Assembly: GCA_034406715.1 (NCBI GenBank)
Contig: CP137864.1
Location: 1,116,001 to 1,180,000 of the forward strand
Direction of reading: 5' to 3'
From: Rhodotorula mucilaginosa
Lineage: Eukaryota > Basidiomycota > Microbotryomycetes > Sporidiobolales > Sporidiobolaceae
Length of the DNA: 64,000 bases
Position numbers and translations under genes: made by a program. Of this stretch, positions 11,561 to 22,296 are shown in pieces. Numbering within the stretch: the first letter of the stretch is position 1; each line of letters begins with the position of its first letter. Below the pieces are notes generated by a model. That model did no database searches, was not told where the DNA came from, and saw nothing but the letters and a program-made list of their open reading frames with translations.

Positions 11561-11783
11561 TCATCCATCTCTTTACTGTTGTTGTCGCTGTCCCTAAGTT
11601 AGGCTCTCTCTACGCTTGCAACCCGATCTTTGACCTTTGACATCGAATCGAGCGCTTGACACGTGTCAGTCGGCTGACCGTCTCTTCGAAATGACGAAGG
11701 CGACTCGAACTTCTTCTTGACTTCTCACGCTCCTTAGACAGACTGCGCTACAGAGTCAGATAGACGACAGTGTCTACGCGAAT

Positions 11784-14008
11784 ATGCCAGCGACTCCAGA
11801 AGCCAGCACTCCGCTCGTGACTATCGCAGGGGTCAACGTCTTCCGCCTCGATCAAGGCCAAGAACGTCCGCTCGCACGCGATGCCACGGCGACGCTCGCA
11901 ATGGTGGCGCGCCGAGAGAGCGCAGACGCCGTCCAACCGAAGTCAAGGCGCCGTACGCCACCTCCGCCGCCCGGCCAAGCGAATCCTGCGGCGGCCGCAG
12001 CGCCACCGCCGTACGACGCACCAGGCTCATCATCCGCAGCGAGCACTTCCGCCTCCGGCTCCGTGACGCCCACCGAACGAGTGCACGAGTTCATCCAGCT
12101 CACGATCACCTCGCCGAATCAAGGCCTCACCATCTTTGAGATGCCCATCCCGTCGGGCAGCTCCAACATTGTCACCGTTCCGCCGGCGACGTATGTCATC
12201 GCCGACACGGTTCGAAACGGCTTCATCAAGCTCGTGCTTCCTTCCGGCACCGCGGGTACGGTCGATCCAGAGACGCGGGAATTGTTCGAGGCCGCCCTCT
12301 TCTCCAACAGCTTCGATGGGCCGTCGTCGTCGTCTACGCCAACAAGCGCGACTCCCCAGGACGGTATCACCGAGCTGCAAGCGGAGCGGAACCAGTTGTA
12401 CATTATCGACGAGGACACGGGGCGCTTGATCGGCCAGCTCGACAGCCATTCGAACCTGCAAGAGGCCGATGCGCTCGCCGCAGGTCGAATGCAAGATTCC
12501 AAGACGGCGCAGCCCGGCGCTGGGCTCGGCAAACTCGATTCGGTCGACGAGCACGAAGCAGTCGTCATTGATGCGGTCGCGACGACGGGAGATTCTGTCG
12601 ACGGCGCGGGCACCATCACCTACACCGTCCAGGCCGCTTCGGCGTACTACCGACCAATCGACAACCCGACCAACTCCAAGATCATCTCGACCGCCAACAC
12701 AGTCTCGCGCGGACTCGTGATCGGCTCGGAACTCCTCTCGCGGCAGTTCCAACGCGGCGCCGGATATTACGTTTCGCACCGTCCCGCGACGCAGACGCCG
12801 ATGCAGTTCAGCGAAACGACCAAGGGCGCGTTCGAGAAGAGCTCGCAGTGGACTAGGACGGCGACTGTGTACAGTGGGAAAGCGGCGGGAGCAATCGGGA
12901 ACGCAGCGGCCAAGTTGGGCGACCGGATCGGGCGCAAGACGGGCGTGCAGCGTGCGTGGATCCCTCACGGCATTTCGGGGCACTCGTCACATAGACTGAC
13001 ACTCCGCTCTCAAAAACCGCGTGTGCAGAGGACGCTGGCGGAGCACCTCCCAGTGGATGGAAGGGTGCCCTCGCCTCCACGCTGAAAGGTCTCAACGTCG
13101 TCGCCGACCACCTCGAGTCCAGGTGCGCCCGTCTTTACTCTTTACTACAAATTCACCTGTATACTGATGCGGCTGGCCGGTGACAGTGGAAAGGCGGTGA
13201 TCGAGTCGGGTTCCAAGTCGGCCACGCAGGTGATTAATCACAGCTACGGTAGCGAGGCTGCCACACTCGCCGATAGCGTTGGCTCCAGCGTCAAGCGTGA
13301 GTAGCATCGACGCGGTGCACTCACCTCCAGGTGAATCAGGGTTCATACTGACTCGTCCTGTGTCACACACAGATGTTGCGCTTGTTTACATTGAGTAAGC
13401 ATCACCGCTCTCTTCTGTCCAGCGAGGTTCCGAAAAAAACCTCGAGATCGTCGTAGGTCTGACGTAAGTGTGGAGGATGCTGACTCACACTGCTGCGCAG
13501 CGCTCGAGGCGTTACACGTCGCGCTTTAGTCAAAGGTGTCGGAATGGGAGCGATCAAAGCCCGCATGGCACGTCTTTCATCCAAGATGTCGCGCTCTGCA
13601 GGCGTATTTTCCGGCTGACTCTTTTTTCTGGTGTGTGCGATTGCGCAGGCGGACGGCTCTCAGCTCTACTTGTCCGGCAACGATTCAGAACTCAAGCAGA
13701 TCGAAGCTGCGGCGAACCAGGAAGCCGCCGCTCAAGCCACCTCCGCCGCCGCCTCCGGTCCCGCCGCGCCCGACTCGAAATCTCCCTATACTGCGGGCAT
13801 GTCGTCCAGTCCCGCCTTGGGTGTGGGTGCGGGTGCGGGTGCGGGCTCGACGACGGGACTCGTGGTGCCAAAGTCGACGTCGCCAACACCGCCGAGGAGG
13901 AGAACTCCGCCTCCGCCCCCACCTTTGCCTGCGTCGAGTTCGGCAGCCGGTGCGACGACCGCCGGAGTTACTCAAAGATCTGAAAAGTCTGCTGCTGCCA
14001 CTTTCTGA
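11784..14008 (+). CDS. Spartin/senescence-domain protein
   Basis: Exons: 11784-12951, 13029-13122, 13187-13296, 13373-13394 (only 22 nt), 13501-13603 and 13649-14008. The N-terminal half carries a beta-rich region (HEFIQLTITSPNQGLTIFEMP, then NQLYIIDEDTGRLIGQLD). The second half is a senescence domain (PF06911 type): NTVSRGLVIGSELLSRQFQRG, KAAGAIGNAAAKLGDRIG, LKGLNVVADHLESSGKAVIE, HSYGSEAATLADSVGSSVKH, VALVYIDARGVTRRALVKG. Family members (spartin/SPG20 in animals, ERD7 in plants) bind lipid droplets and endosomal membranes through this domain; such a role is inferred. The tail is Ala/Ser/Pro-rich with a poly-Pro run. The end of exon 5 is uncertain: a GTATTT donor at 13604 and a GC-AG donor at 13568 both keep the frame and differ by 12 residues. 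Confidence 0.8.
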
Positions 14009-14328
14009 ACTCGGCGACACCTTTTCCCTAGCCATTGGGTCGCAACTTCCCACGACCGCGACCATCTTGTTTCCACTAGAACCTTTTGTGCACACTGTAG
14101 AACCCAGCAGATTTGCGAGCTAGCAGCGATACAAACTTGTAGAACTAAGAACTTTGTTGATGTTACGAACGCGCCAGCATTCGCGAAAACGCTCTCGTGT
14201 CTTCTCTCTTGGAAGATATGTGAATGCTAGATGCGCATGAGGATGAGGATGATGGAGAAGGGGGTGCTACAACAAGAAACTTCGTATGTACGTCCAGCGT
14301 GATAGTATGCATCGGAGTACTGAGCGCA
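14009..14328. other. Convergent 3' intergenic region
   Basis: This spacer of about 320 nt lies between two stop codons facing each other (senescence-domain gene and ERV2-like gene). It is slightly AT-richer than its flanks, as expected for 3' UTRs and poly(A) sites. I see nothing else in it. Confidence 0.5.
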
Positions 14329-15336
14329 TTAACCGCCGACGAGCTCCAAACCGGTGACGGGATCTCGGTCGCCCTCGCTGAAACTGACTCGGGTTCTCCC
14401 CGATTTCCCAGCACTAACCTTGTCCTCGAGGTCTGTTACTACCCCATCACCTCCTGTCGCAGTCCCGGCCTCGACCTTTGTTCGACCCGCAACCGCTGCC
14501 TTCCCCTTTCCCTTCCCCTTTCCCTCCTCGTCATCGTCATCGCCGCACCCACAATCGTAGATCTCTTTCAAGTTTTCGCCACAGTCAAACTCGTCTTTGC
14601 CGAGTCGCTTGTTGACGAGGTTGTGGAGGTGGCAGAGGTACATCGAGGCGACGCCGCGGGAGGAAGTTTGCGGCGGATGCTTGCGGAGGAGCTGCTGGAA
14701 TTCGGCGGCGCACTGCGGGATCCGAGTGATTATATGTTGATGTGTCAGCGTTTTGTACGACCGTGACTTCGTGTCAGATTCTCCTCACCTCGCCGCATGG
14801 GTAAAGGCGGGAGAACATGTGCAAGAACGACTTGAACGTTTCGCGTTCGTTCTCGGTCGGCTGTTCGGGGAAGCGAGCGGCCATGGTGTGGAGGAGTTTC
14901 TGATTTGGAGAAAGGAAGGTCAGTCTCTAGTCTCAAGGTCGTCTCTGCAATGGCGAGGAAAGAGCTGCTCACCCAGGATGCGCGCCCGAGTTCAGCTCTG
15001 TGGAATACGCATCTGTCAGCTTGGCCGCCACTGACAGACACTGCAGAGTGACTGCGCTCACTTGGCGGTAGCATTGCCGAGTTGGGGCATGATGACATGC
15101 CCTGTCGAGTACAGCAACTCGTCTGCTGCCGGGCTCTTGGCGCCATTCAGCCTGCTCGGATCGCGGACCGACTCGCTGCGGCCGACGCTGCCCGAGGCCC
15201 AGAGTCGGTTGTGCTCTTCGGGCGAGTCGAACGAGCCTCGGAGGGCGACGACGGTGAGCAAGAGCAACGCGGCGGCGGACAGGGTTGCGATGACGGCGAG
15301 ACGGTAGCCATTGCTCCGGAGGGTGAAGCGGGTCAT
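14329..15336 (-). CDS. ERV2: ERV2-type FAD-linked sulfhydryl oxidase
   Basis: The enzyme makes disulfides in the ER lumen, passing electrons to FAD and oxygen. The start MTRFTLRSNGYRL leads into a signal anchor (AVIATLSAAALLLLTVVAL), which points to the ER enzyme rather than mitochondrial Erv1. The Erv domain is split over exons: LGRASW / KLLHTMAARFPEQPT, HMFSRLYPCGE / CAAEFQQLLRKHPP (the YPCGEC active-site CxxC is assembled across an intron), and YLCHLHNLVNKRLGK, the FAD-binding HNxVNxxL motif, followed by FDC. The residue before LC is Tyr where many family members have Trp. The tail is an Asp run, then alternating Gly-Lys and a Thr/Val-rich end. Its start is only about 190 nt from that of the divergent GGPP synthase gene, so the two share a promoter region. 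Confidence 0.88.
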
Positions 15337-15528
15337 GCGGGTAGTTTGCCCCGTTCCCCTGACACTGAGAGTGTTACTCGCTGTCCTTCGTTCACCTTTA
15401 AGCGTAAGCGAGAATCGCCCGAAGTTGCCGAGTTCAGGCGATCGCCGTCGGAATCGTTCCGCGCGAGAGCCTTTCCCGGACGAGTCGACTCGGTTCTCCT
15501 CTAATCTCACCTCGGAGACCTGCAAAGG
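15337..15528. promoter_or_regulatory. Shared divergent promoter, ERV2 / GGPP synthase
   Basis: These 192 nt separate the ATG of the sulfhydryl oxidase (-) from the ATG of the prenyl synthase (+). The space is short enough that the two transcripts must share or overlap promoter sequence. No named element is evident to me. Confidence 0.45.
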
Positions 15529-17162
15529 ATGTCGCTCGAGTGGTACAACGACTTTTTGAAAAAGGTCTCGGACCCGCCCGGCTGGTCCGAGCCCCAGGAA
15601 CAGGTCCGTCACCACTCCACTCACTGCCTGCTGATGATGAGGCTGGGCACTTCTCGATCTCGGACGAGATGATCGTCCTCGCTACACCGCGTGAGCGAGC
15701 TTAGAGGCAGCTGATACTAACACAGGGACTCCGATCATAGGTCCTCATCGAACCGTACACCTACCTTGCGGCGATTCCAGGGAAGGAGTTCCGCTCCGCC
15801 CTCACCGCCGCGTTCAACGTCTGGATGCATGTCGCAAAGGACGACCTCGACATTGTCAAGAAAGTCGTCGGCATGCTTCACACTGCGAGCCTCTTGTAAG
15901 CTCATCCCGTCCCGATCCGACCCGGTCCGACGATCGCTCACCCTGTCCGGATCGCCGTTCCAGGATGGACGACGTCGAAGATGATTCCCACCTCCGCCGC
16001 GGTCTTCCAGGTCAGCACCTTGTGTGATTCACTGGGTACTCTGATGACCGTCACACTGACGCGAGACAACACAGTCGCGCACAAGATTTACGGCATCCCG
16101 CAAACGATCAACAGCGCAAACTACGTCTACTTTCTCGCGTACCAGGAACTGCAACGGATACACCCCCGGCCGGGAGAAAAGATTGAAGAGATGGTCACTC
16201 GTCGGTATTGCCGTCTACCTTATTTTGGTCGAACGCGAACACTGACCGCAACGGCTTGACGGTACAGAGGAACTGCTGAATCTGCACCGCGGTCAAGGGA
16301 TGGACCTCTTTTGGCGCGAGAACTTGATCTGCCCGACCGAGCCAGAATACATCGACATGGTCAACAACAGTGGGTGTTTACGAGCTCTCGGTTTGTCAGA
16401 ATGACCGGCTGACCGATCTCTCTTCGAACAGAGACGGGAGGCTTGTTCCGCATCGCAATCAAGCTGATGATGGCCGCATCTCCCGAATCTCCACCTCGGT
16501 GAGCGATTCTCCATGTTTAAGAACATTGCGAAGGCGGCTGATTCCGGTTCACTCGCCCGACGTGAAGGAATTACGTCCCTCTCGCCAATCTGATCGGCAT
16601 CATCTTCCAGATCCGCGACGACTATGTCAACCTGCAATCGGTCGAGGTGAGGCTGGACTCGGGCGTGTCATGTCAGAGCCCTCCAGACCCTGACTCGTGA
16701 CCCCCGTAACAGTACGCCAACAACAAGGGCTACTGCGAGGATTTTTCCGAAGGAAAGTTCTCGTTCCCGATCGTGCACGCGATCCGCGCCGACCAGTCGA
16801 ACCGCCAAATCCTCAACATCCTGCGCGAGCGACCTTCCTCCCCTGGTCCGAAGCAGTACGCCGTCAGCTACATGGACACCAAGACGCACTCGTTCGCGTA
16901 CACGCGCGAGGTGCTCCGGTCGTTGACGCGCCAGGCGCGGGAAGAGGTGCACCGACTCGGCGGTAACGAGGGCGTCGAGGAGATCTTGAGGAGGCTCGAA
17001 GTGCCGGAACCGGACGAGGCGCACGAGGACGGACTGGACGAGGCGGTCCGGAGCTTGAAAGGGCTCAAGGGCGTCTCGAATTCGAACGGGGTCGGTGGCG
17101 GCGTGCACCGTGCGAGTACGGGGACGGCGGCGGCGGCGGCGGCTACTGCTTCGTCAAGGTGA
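15529..17162 (+). CDS. BTS1: Geranylgeranyl diphosphate synthase
   Basis: This trans-prenyltransferase condenses isopentenyl diphosphate with allylic diphosphates to make C20 geranylgeranyl diphosphate for protein prenylation and carotenoids. Conserved pieces appear in order over about eight exons: [16 protein letters not shown], the first Asp-rich motif ([15 protein letters not shown]), [44 protein letters not shown], the second Asp-rich motif ([15 protein letters not shown]), and [18 protein letters not shown]. The absence of bulky residues just before the first Asp motif fits a C20 product. The C-terminus carries a Gly/Ala-rich low-complexity extension after the catalytic fold. In red yeasts this enzyme feeds carotenoid synthesis; no carotenoid genes are in the window. 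Confidence 0.93.
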
Positions 17163-17637
17163 TCAGGTTCTCGTGTTTTGTTCTGGACTTTCACTCGGGA
17201 TGGACACTTCTTTTCTCCTCTCGCGATCATACCCGTTCCCTACTTTGCTTCTTACCCCGCGACGCCGCCTCTTCTTTTTCGCCAGCGCAGTAGATAGCAA
17301 CAAAGCTTGTGTACCCCCTCGTAGTGTTTTCGTTGTGCATTTGTACTGTAGCTGAATGAATCACTTGCTTGCCGCATCCGCTGGAGCTTTTCTCGAGATT
17401 GAGACCTGCGCCTTGCTCTTGGACTCTGTCATACGACGCCAGATCTCGGGTGAGGGTGATTGATCAAAGGCGAGGTCTCGCTGCCGTGCATCGCTGACTG
17501 CCCTTGTGTCTATGGTCTCCGCCTCAACTTGATCCGCCAACTTTCATCTCTCGACACCGCCTCCCTCATCAATCTGCTCAACTTTCGCTCCGTACAGCTA
17601 CAGCGACCTTCTCCGTACAGAAACAGGCGATTCGAGA
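17163..17637. other. Intergenic region before DPH5
   Basis: This 475-nt spacer sits between two genes on the same strand. It should hold the 3' UTR of the GGPP synthase and the promoter of DPH5. A pyrimidine-rich stretch with TCTC repeats precedes the DPH5 ATG. No further gene is supported. Confidence 0.45.
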
Positions 17638-18814
17638 ATGCTTTACCTGGTCGGACTCGGCTTGCACGACGAGAAGGATGTCACGGTGCGCGGTATGGAA
17701 GCCATCAAGGGCAGCGAGCGCGTCTACCTCGAGGCGTACACTTCCATCCTCGGCGTAGGCAAGGAACGATTGGTGCGTATCTCTATCTGCTCTCCGGGGA
17801 CGGGCAAGCTCTCTCTGGACTGACTCCTTTGATGCCGGATTGTGCAGGAGGCGTTTTATGGCAAGGAGGTCGTCGTCGCGGACCGCGACATGGTCGAGAT
17901 GGATTCGGACGAAATCCTCCGCGACGCAGACAAGGTCGACGTCGCGTTCCTCGTCGTCGGTGACCCCTTTGGGTGCGTGATCCCCCCTGCTCGCTCCGAT
18001 TCGAATCTTCAGCTAACAGATCCCGGGGTGCGCAGCGCAACGACCCATTCCGACCTGCTCCTCCGAGCCGACGCGCTCTCAATTCCGTACACTGTCATCC
18101 ACAACGCGTCGGTCATGAACGCGGTCGGCGCGCTCGGCCTGGCGCTGTACAACTACGGCCAGACCGTCTCGATCCCGTTCTTTACCGACTCGTGGAGGCC
18201 CGATAGTTGGCTCGAACGCGTCCGCGAGAACCTCCGCCTCGGACTGCACACCCTGTGCTTGCTCGATATCAAGGTCAAGGAGCAGAGCGAAGAGAACTTG
18301 GCTCGGTGAGGGGTCCCTTTCCTCTCCTTTTGTCCCATGAAAAGTGCCTCGATCTAATCGCTATGATCTATTTCGGCCGCCGCGCAGTGGGCGCAAGATC
18401 TTTGAACCGCCCCGGTACATGTCGGTCCCTTGCGCCATCTCGCAACTCTTGTCCCTCCTCGAGGACGAGTCGTCGTCGTCGTCATCGAAGTCTTCCGCAC
18501 CAACCGCCACCGACGCGTCCTCCTCGTCAACAGCAACAGCAACCGCACCCGTACCGGAAGCCGCCGCCCTCGACCCGTCCACCACCCTCGCCATTTCGGC
18601 CTCCCGCGTCGGCGCCCCCTCTCAGCGCTTCGTCGCCGGCACGCTCGCCGAGCTCTCGCAGCTCGACGAGGACGCGTTCGGCGGGCCCTTGCACAGCTTT
18701 GTCATCGTCGGGAGGAGGTTCCACGCGCTCGAGCGCGACTTTGCAGTCCGATGGGCGGTCGACAAGCAGCGGTGGAACGAGGTCAGCAATGGCGTGTACG
18801 GCGTACGGGACTAG
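17638..18814 (+). CDS. DPH5: Diphthine methyl ester synthase (DPH5)
   Basis: This S-adenosylmethionine-dependent methyltransferase acts in the diphthamide pathway that modifies a histidine of elongation factor 2. The start [19 protein letters not shown] is the canonical N-terminus, followed by [40 protein letters not shown] (the SAM-binding GDPF..TTH motif, joined across an intron), [53 protein letters not shown] and PPRYMSV. After LLSLLEDE there is a low-complexity Ser/Thr/Ala insertion of about 45 residues, then the fold resumes with [17 protein letters not shown] and [10 protein letters not shown]. Four exons, of which the last starts near 18389. The catalytic core is complete, so it should be active. 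Confidence 0.94.
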
Positions 18815-19227
18815 ATAGGACTCTCTCCTCTTCAGATCATGGACAGGACGGACAAGGCTGAAATTTAGAAAAGAGTGTCCACGTTTTTGTATCGATTGCA
18901 CTATGAATGGAGGCGCGTGTTGTATGAACGCGCGGAGAGGGTTTCATCCTGCCGCCAACACGCAACGCAAAAACAGAGAGAAAGAGAGGAGGTAGTGGTA
19001 TCAACATCGGAAGGAGATCAGGGAGAGCGAGGTGTATACATGGTACGAGGATGCGAGGGCGGACGGTGGGTACCCCGAGACCGAGTGAGAATCCCGGGAG
19101 AGAAGGAGAAAAGAGACCCGGCGGTATACCCCAAGAAGGCGTGAACGACAAGGCGGGCGACTGCAGATTGGGTTCCGGTGTCAAAGTGTAACCAAGTGTG
19201 TCGCTTTTGGTTGGGAAAGCGCCCTGT
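18815..19227. other. Convergent 3' intergenic region
   Basis: The stops of DPH5 (+) and the low-complexity gene (-) face each other over 413 nt. The sequence is purine-rich on the + strand (runs of GAGA and GGAGA) and contains no supported gene. Confidence 0.45.
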
Positions 19228-20631
19228 TCATCGCCAGAGGGGTGGTGCCGAACCGAGGACGGGCGAGTTGTGCGCACTCTTGGTGACCTGCACGACGCCG
19301 ACCAACGCCGCCGGAGCGGTACACGAAGACGGCGACGCCTGACTCGAGCCGAATCGCTTCCCAGCTGTAGTAGAGCCGTCACCGCCGCCGCCACCGCTGC
19401 CAAGATCGGCCGCCGCGTTCTGCAACGCCGCTTCGAGTTCGGCCGACCACGGTCCGATCTTGCCACTCCAGACGCCGACCGCCTCCCGCACCCCTTGGAG
19501 TTCGATCCACTCCCGGACCGACAGTTTCTCGACCGGTCCGTCTCCGCCGCGTTCGTAATCGACCGCAGAGTACGTTGCGCCTTCGAGTGGGGGTGCGGGC
19601 GAGAACGAGACGCTCGGAGGGGCCGAGGTGGACGCGGTCGAGGTTGAGGTGGCCGAGGGGGACAACCGACCGCCGCCGCCGCCGCTGCTGCTGTTTCGTC
19701 GGTGTTGCAGGTCGCGATCCCGACTGCTGCTGCTGGTCGTCGTCATCGTGGGCGGAGTATCGGAGTCTGACGGCGGCAAGGCGGCCGAGTCGGAGAGCGA
19801 GACGGGCGAAGAGTCGGACGAGAAGGACGAGGTCGAACATGAGAGGGCGGCGAGCGAGGCGCTGCGGGCGAGGGGAGAGTTGCGCAGGCACGACGCGCGA
19901 GGGGACAGGGTCGCGTGACACGGCATGCAGGCCGGCGGCGGGAGCAGCAACGCGTACGCTTCGTCGTCGTCGTCGTCGTGGTCGTCTGCTGTTGCTCCCG
20001 GAGAATCCTCCTGATCTCGTCGTTCTTCTGATGTCGGCGCAGCAGCAGGGGATGGTGCTGCTGCATCGGCGTCGGCTCGCAGCGTACGCGATCGCTCTGC
20101 GAGCGCGCCCACGAGCCCATTCGACGCAGTCGTCGACGGTATGGACGCCACGGTCTCATCGTCGGCATCGTCCGCCCAGAGTGCGCGCCTCGCCGCTGCG
20201 AGGGCGGGATCCTCCCAGCCTTCGCGGACGGCGGCGCGTTCGCGTTTCGCCTTGGCGTCGACGGCGCTGTTGCTGTTGCTGCCGGTGTCGAGGCTGAGTC
20301 GCCTCAAGCCCCAGTCGAGTTCTGACCCGGGTCCATAGGAAGCATGTCTCGTGGTTGTCGTCGCGGGAGGCGAGATTCGCCCTCCACCAAAGAGGAGCGA
20401 CTCTGAAGCGGCCCTCGCGAGCGTGGACGGTCCCGGCCCCGCTTCCTGGTCGTCTTGTGCAGCGCAGCCGAGTCGAGTGAGCGAGAGTCCCGGCGGCAAG
20501 AGGGCGGCGGCGAGGTCGGGCGGCCGAGGCGGGAAGGACGCGTGCCGTTGCGTCGCCGGGAGGGACGGGAGGTCGTGCGCTGCTGCGGGATGTGCGCCTG
20601 GTGGTGAAACAGGATCCGACAGAGCCGGCAT
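19228..20631 (-). CDS. Low-complexity Ser/Ala-rich protein of unknown function
   Basis: A single frame of 467 codons starts at ATG 20631 (MPALSDPVSPPGAH). Most of it is Ser/Ala/Asp-rich and looks disordered. It includes an Asp run (DDHDDDDDEAYALLLPPP), a Ser-rich tract, and poly-Gly near residues 300-310. One stretch near residues 365-405 looks structured: GPVEKLSVREWIELQGVREA followed by VGVWSGKIGPWSAELEAALQ; it could be a conserved short domain in related fungi. I do not recognise the family. Antisense frames are also long because the GC content is high, but this frame has the only plausible protein-like pattern and lacks a competing spliced model. Confidence that it is translated is moderate. 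Confidence 0.55.
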   Translation of the reverse strand: MPALSDPVSPPGAHPAAAHDLPSLPATQRHASFPPRPPDLAAALLPPGLSLTRLGCAAQDDQEAGPGPSTLARAASESLLFGGGRISPPATTTTRHASYGPGSELDWGLRRLSLDTGSNSNSAVDAKAKRERAAVREGWEDPALAAARRALWADDADDETVASIPSTTASNGLVGALAERSRTLRADADAAAPSPAAAPTSEERRDQEDSPGATADDHDDDDDEAYALLLPPPACMPCHATLSPRASCLRNSPLARSASLAALSCSTSSFSSDSSPVSLSDSAALPPSDSDTPPTMTTTSSSSRDRDLQHRRNSSSGGGGGRLSPSATSTSTASTSAPPSVSFSPAPPLEGATYSAVDYERGGDGPVEKLSVREWIELQGVREAVGVWSGKIGPWSAELEAALQNAAADLGSGGGGGDGSTTAGKRFGSSQASPSSCTAPAALVGVVQVTKSAHNSPVLGSAPPLWR

Positions 20632-22296
20632 CGTGTCGGCCTTTTCCCCTTTGCACCGCGAGTGCTGGCTTGCGAAGAGGTCGGCAGTCGCGCGAGTGGG
20701 CGATGGGAAACGGGTTCGCCGCGGCGAGTGAGCGAGTGTAAGGCTGTACCGTGGTCGGCGAGAGTCGGACGTTCTTCACCAGTCGCGAGTCGAGTGCACC
20801 ATGGCTCGCTATGGCTCAAGGTCGGGCGTTGCAACGTCCGCCGTTTCACAGCCACCACTCAAGTCGTCGCGAATCGGAAAAAGTTTTCGATGATGCCATC
20901 CCTGGCGACCCCTGGCTAACTATCACAAGCTTAAGCTGACCGGGTTGGGGACGTTCAGCTTCTAAGAAGGAAGTGTATGCTGCGAGTGTGTTTCACGATG
21001 GTGCGAGAGCAAGTCAACTCCGAAACCACTATGGGCGCGTGGTTGCGACGAAGAGGCCGCGGGTCGAGGACTTAGCCTCTTCACACGACCGTACAGACTC
21101 GAGCAAGCTTTCCCGTCACGAGACGATGACCGAGAGTAATCGTGAGAGCATTGCATTCCAGGCGAGGTCCCGTTCCTAGACATGTATCCGACCGGGACGC
21201 GCCGAACTGGGAATCTGTGCAAAGCGGGGTACCGACTGGTCAGCGATCCATTCGAGTCGCAAAGTCTGCGGTGCGTGTCCATGTGCTCCACACCCAGGAG
21301 TCTAAAGAGGAGAGACATCTCGAAGAGAGATAGGGCAACAAAGAGGGAACGTCAAGGGGAGGGGTCCGAGTGGTGTTGACGTATGAAAATCTTGGATCCG
21401 CATAGCGCCTTGTGAGGGGCACAGTCGGTAGGTTAAAACATATTGGCAGAAATCGTTTTCTTCATTCCCCTCCCGCGCCTTGTGTAGTAGCGCATTCCCG
21501 GTCCTTCAAGCTGCCTGCCCTCCCTCCTCGAGATGTCTTTGTGTCTCCTCTGGCTTGGGGTGGGGTGGAATGCACGGCGCAAGTAACGGTGCAGGACACG
21601 GAGACGTACAGGTTGTGTCACGGCTGAGCCTCGTCGGGGCGTCATGCGCAGGCGGACGAGAAGCGGGTAGCAAAAGAGTCGTGCTCAATCTGGCACGCCG
21701 AGTCGACAAGCGCCCTCGATTTGATGGGAACGAGTCGTGAATCAAGGTCGGTAGGCAGAATAGCGTAAGGGCGGTGACCTCACTGGCCAGCCTTGTGGGT
21801 TCGAAGTCAAGCGGGACAAAGTGAACACGAGAAGTTTAAGAAGCGAGAGCGCGCCGAGGGTCGAGCGGGTGCAGCTTTGACTGAGGGGAGGCGCCGAGCT
21901 GAACCAACAACGACCCAAAATCAGCGAGGGGTGATATAGAGAGGGAGCTTGCATTGCAGACTATAGAGGCGTTGGCGCCCTGTGTCCGAGTGACATCCTC
22001 CGTCGACTTGAAATATTCTCGACGACACTGTACGGCGGCTGCATTTTGTTCTCATCGTCATTGTTCCCTTGAAAGTTGGCTCCACCCTCTCGACCACACG
22101 ACAGAACAGAGCGAGCAAACAAAGCGGCACCATTCATTTGCTGCTCAAGGGCGCCCGAAGCTGTCCATCGGCTTTCCCCTCTTGCTCGCGTTCAGCCAGC
22201 ACTAGGCTCCTCCTCTCGTCGTCACTGCCGCTAAAGACGCCGCTCAAGACGCCCGCCCGATCGCTCGTAAGACTGCTTGCACCAGCACGAAGAAGG
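20632..22296. other. Long divergent intergenic region (1.67 kb)
   Basis: This region separates the start codons of the low-complexity gene (-) and the MESH1 gene (+). It is long for such a compact window. Several open frames of 60-118 codons occur on both strands, but they lack domains, consistent splice sites and conserved-looking patterns. The composition is less GC-biased around 21400-21460 and 21950-22060. It may hold long 5' UTRs, regulatory DNA or an unrecognised non-coding RNA; I cannot support any one of these. Confidence 0.4.

Noticed and set aside
21780-21830. Possible tRNA at GGTTCGAAGTC
   Set aside because: The B box is imperfect and no cloverleaf can be drawn around it.
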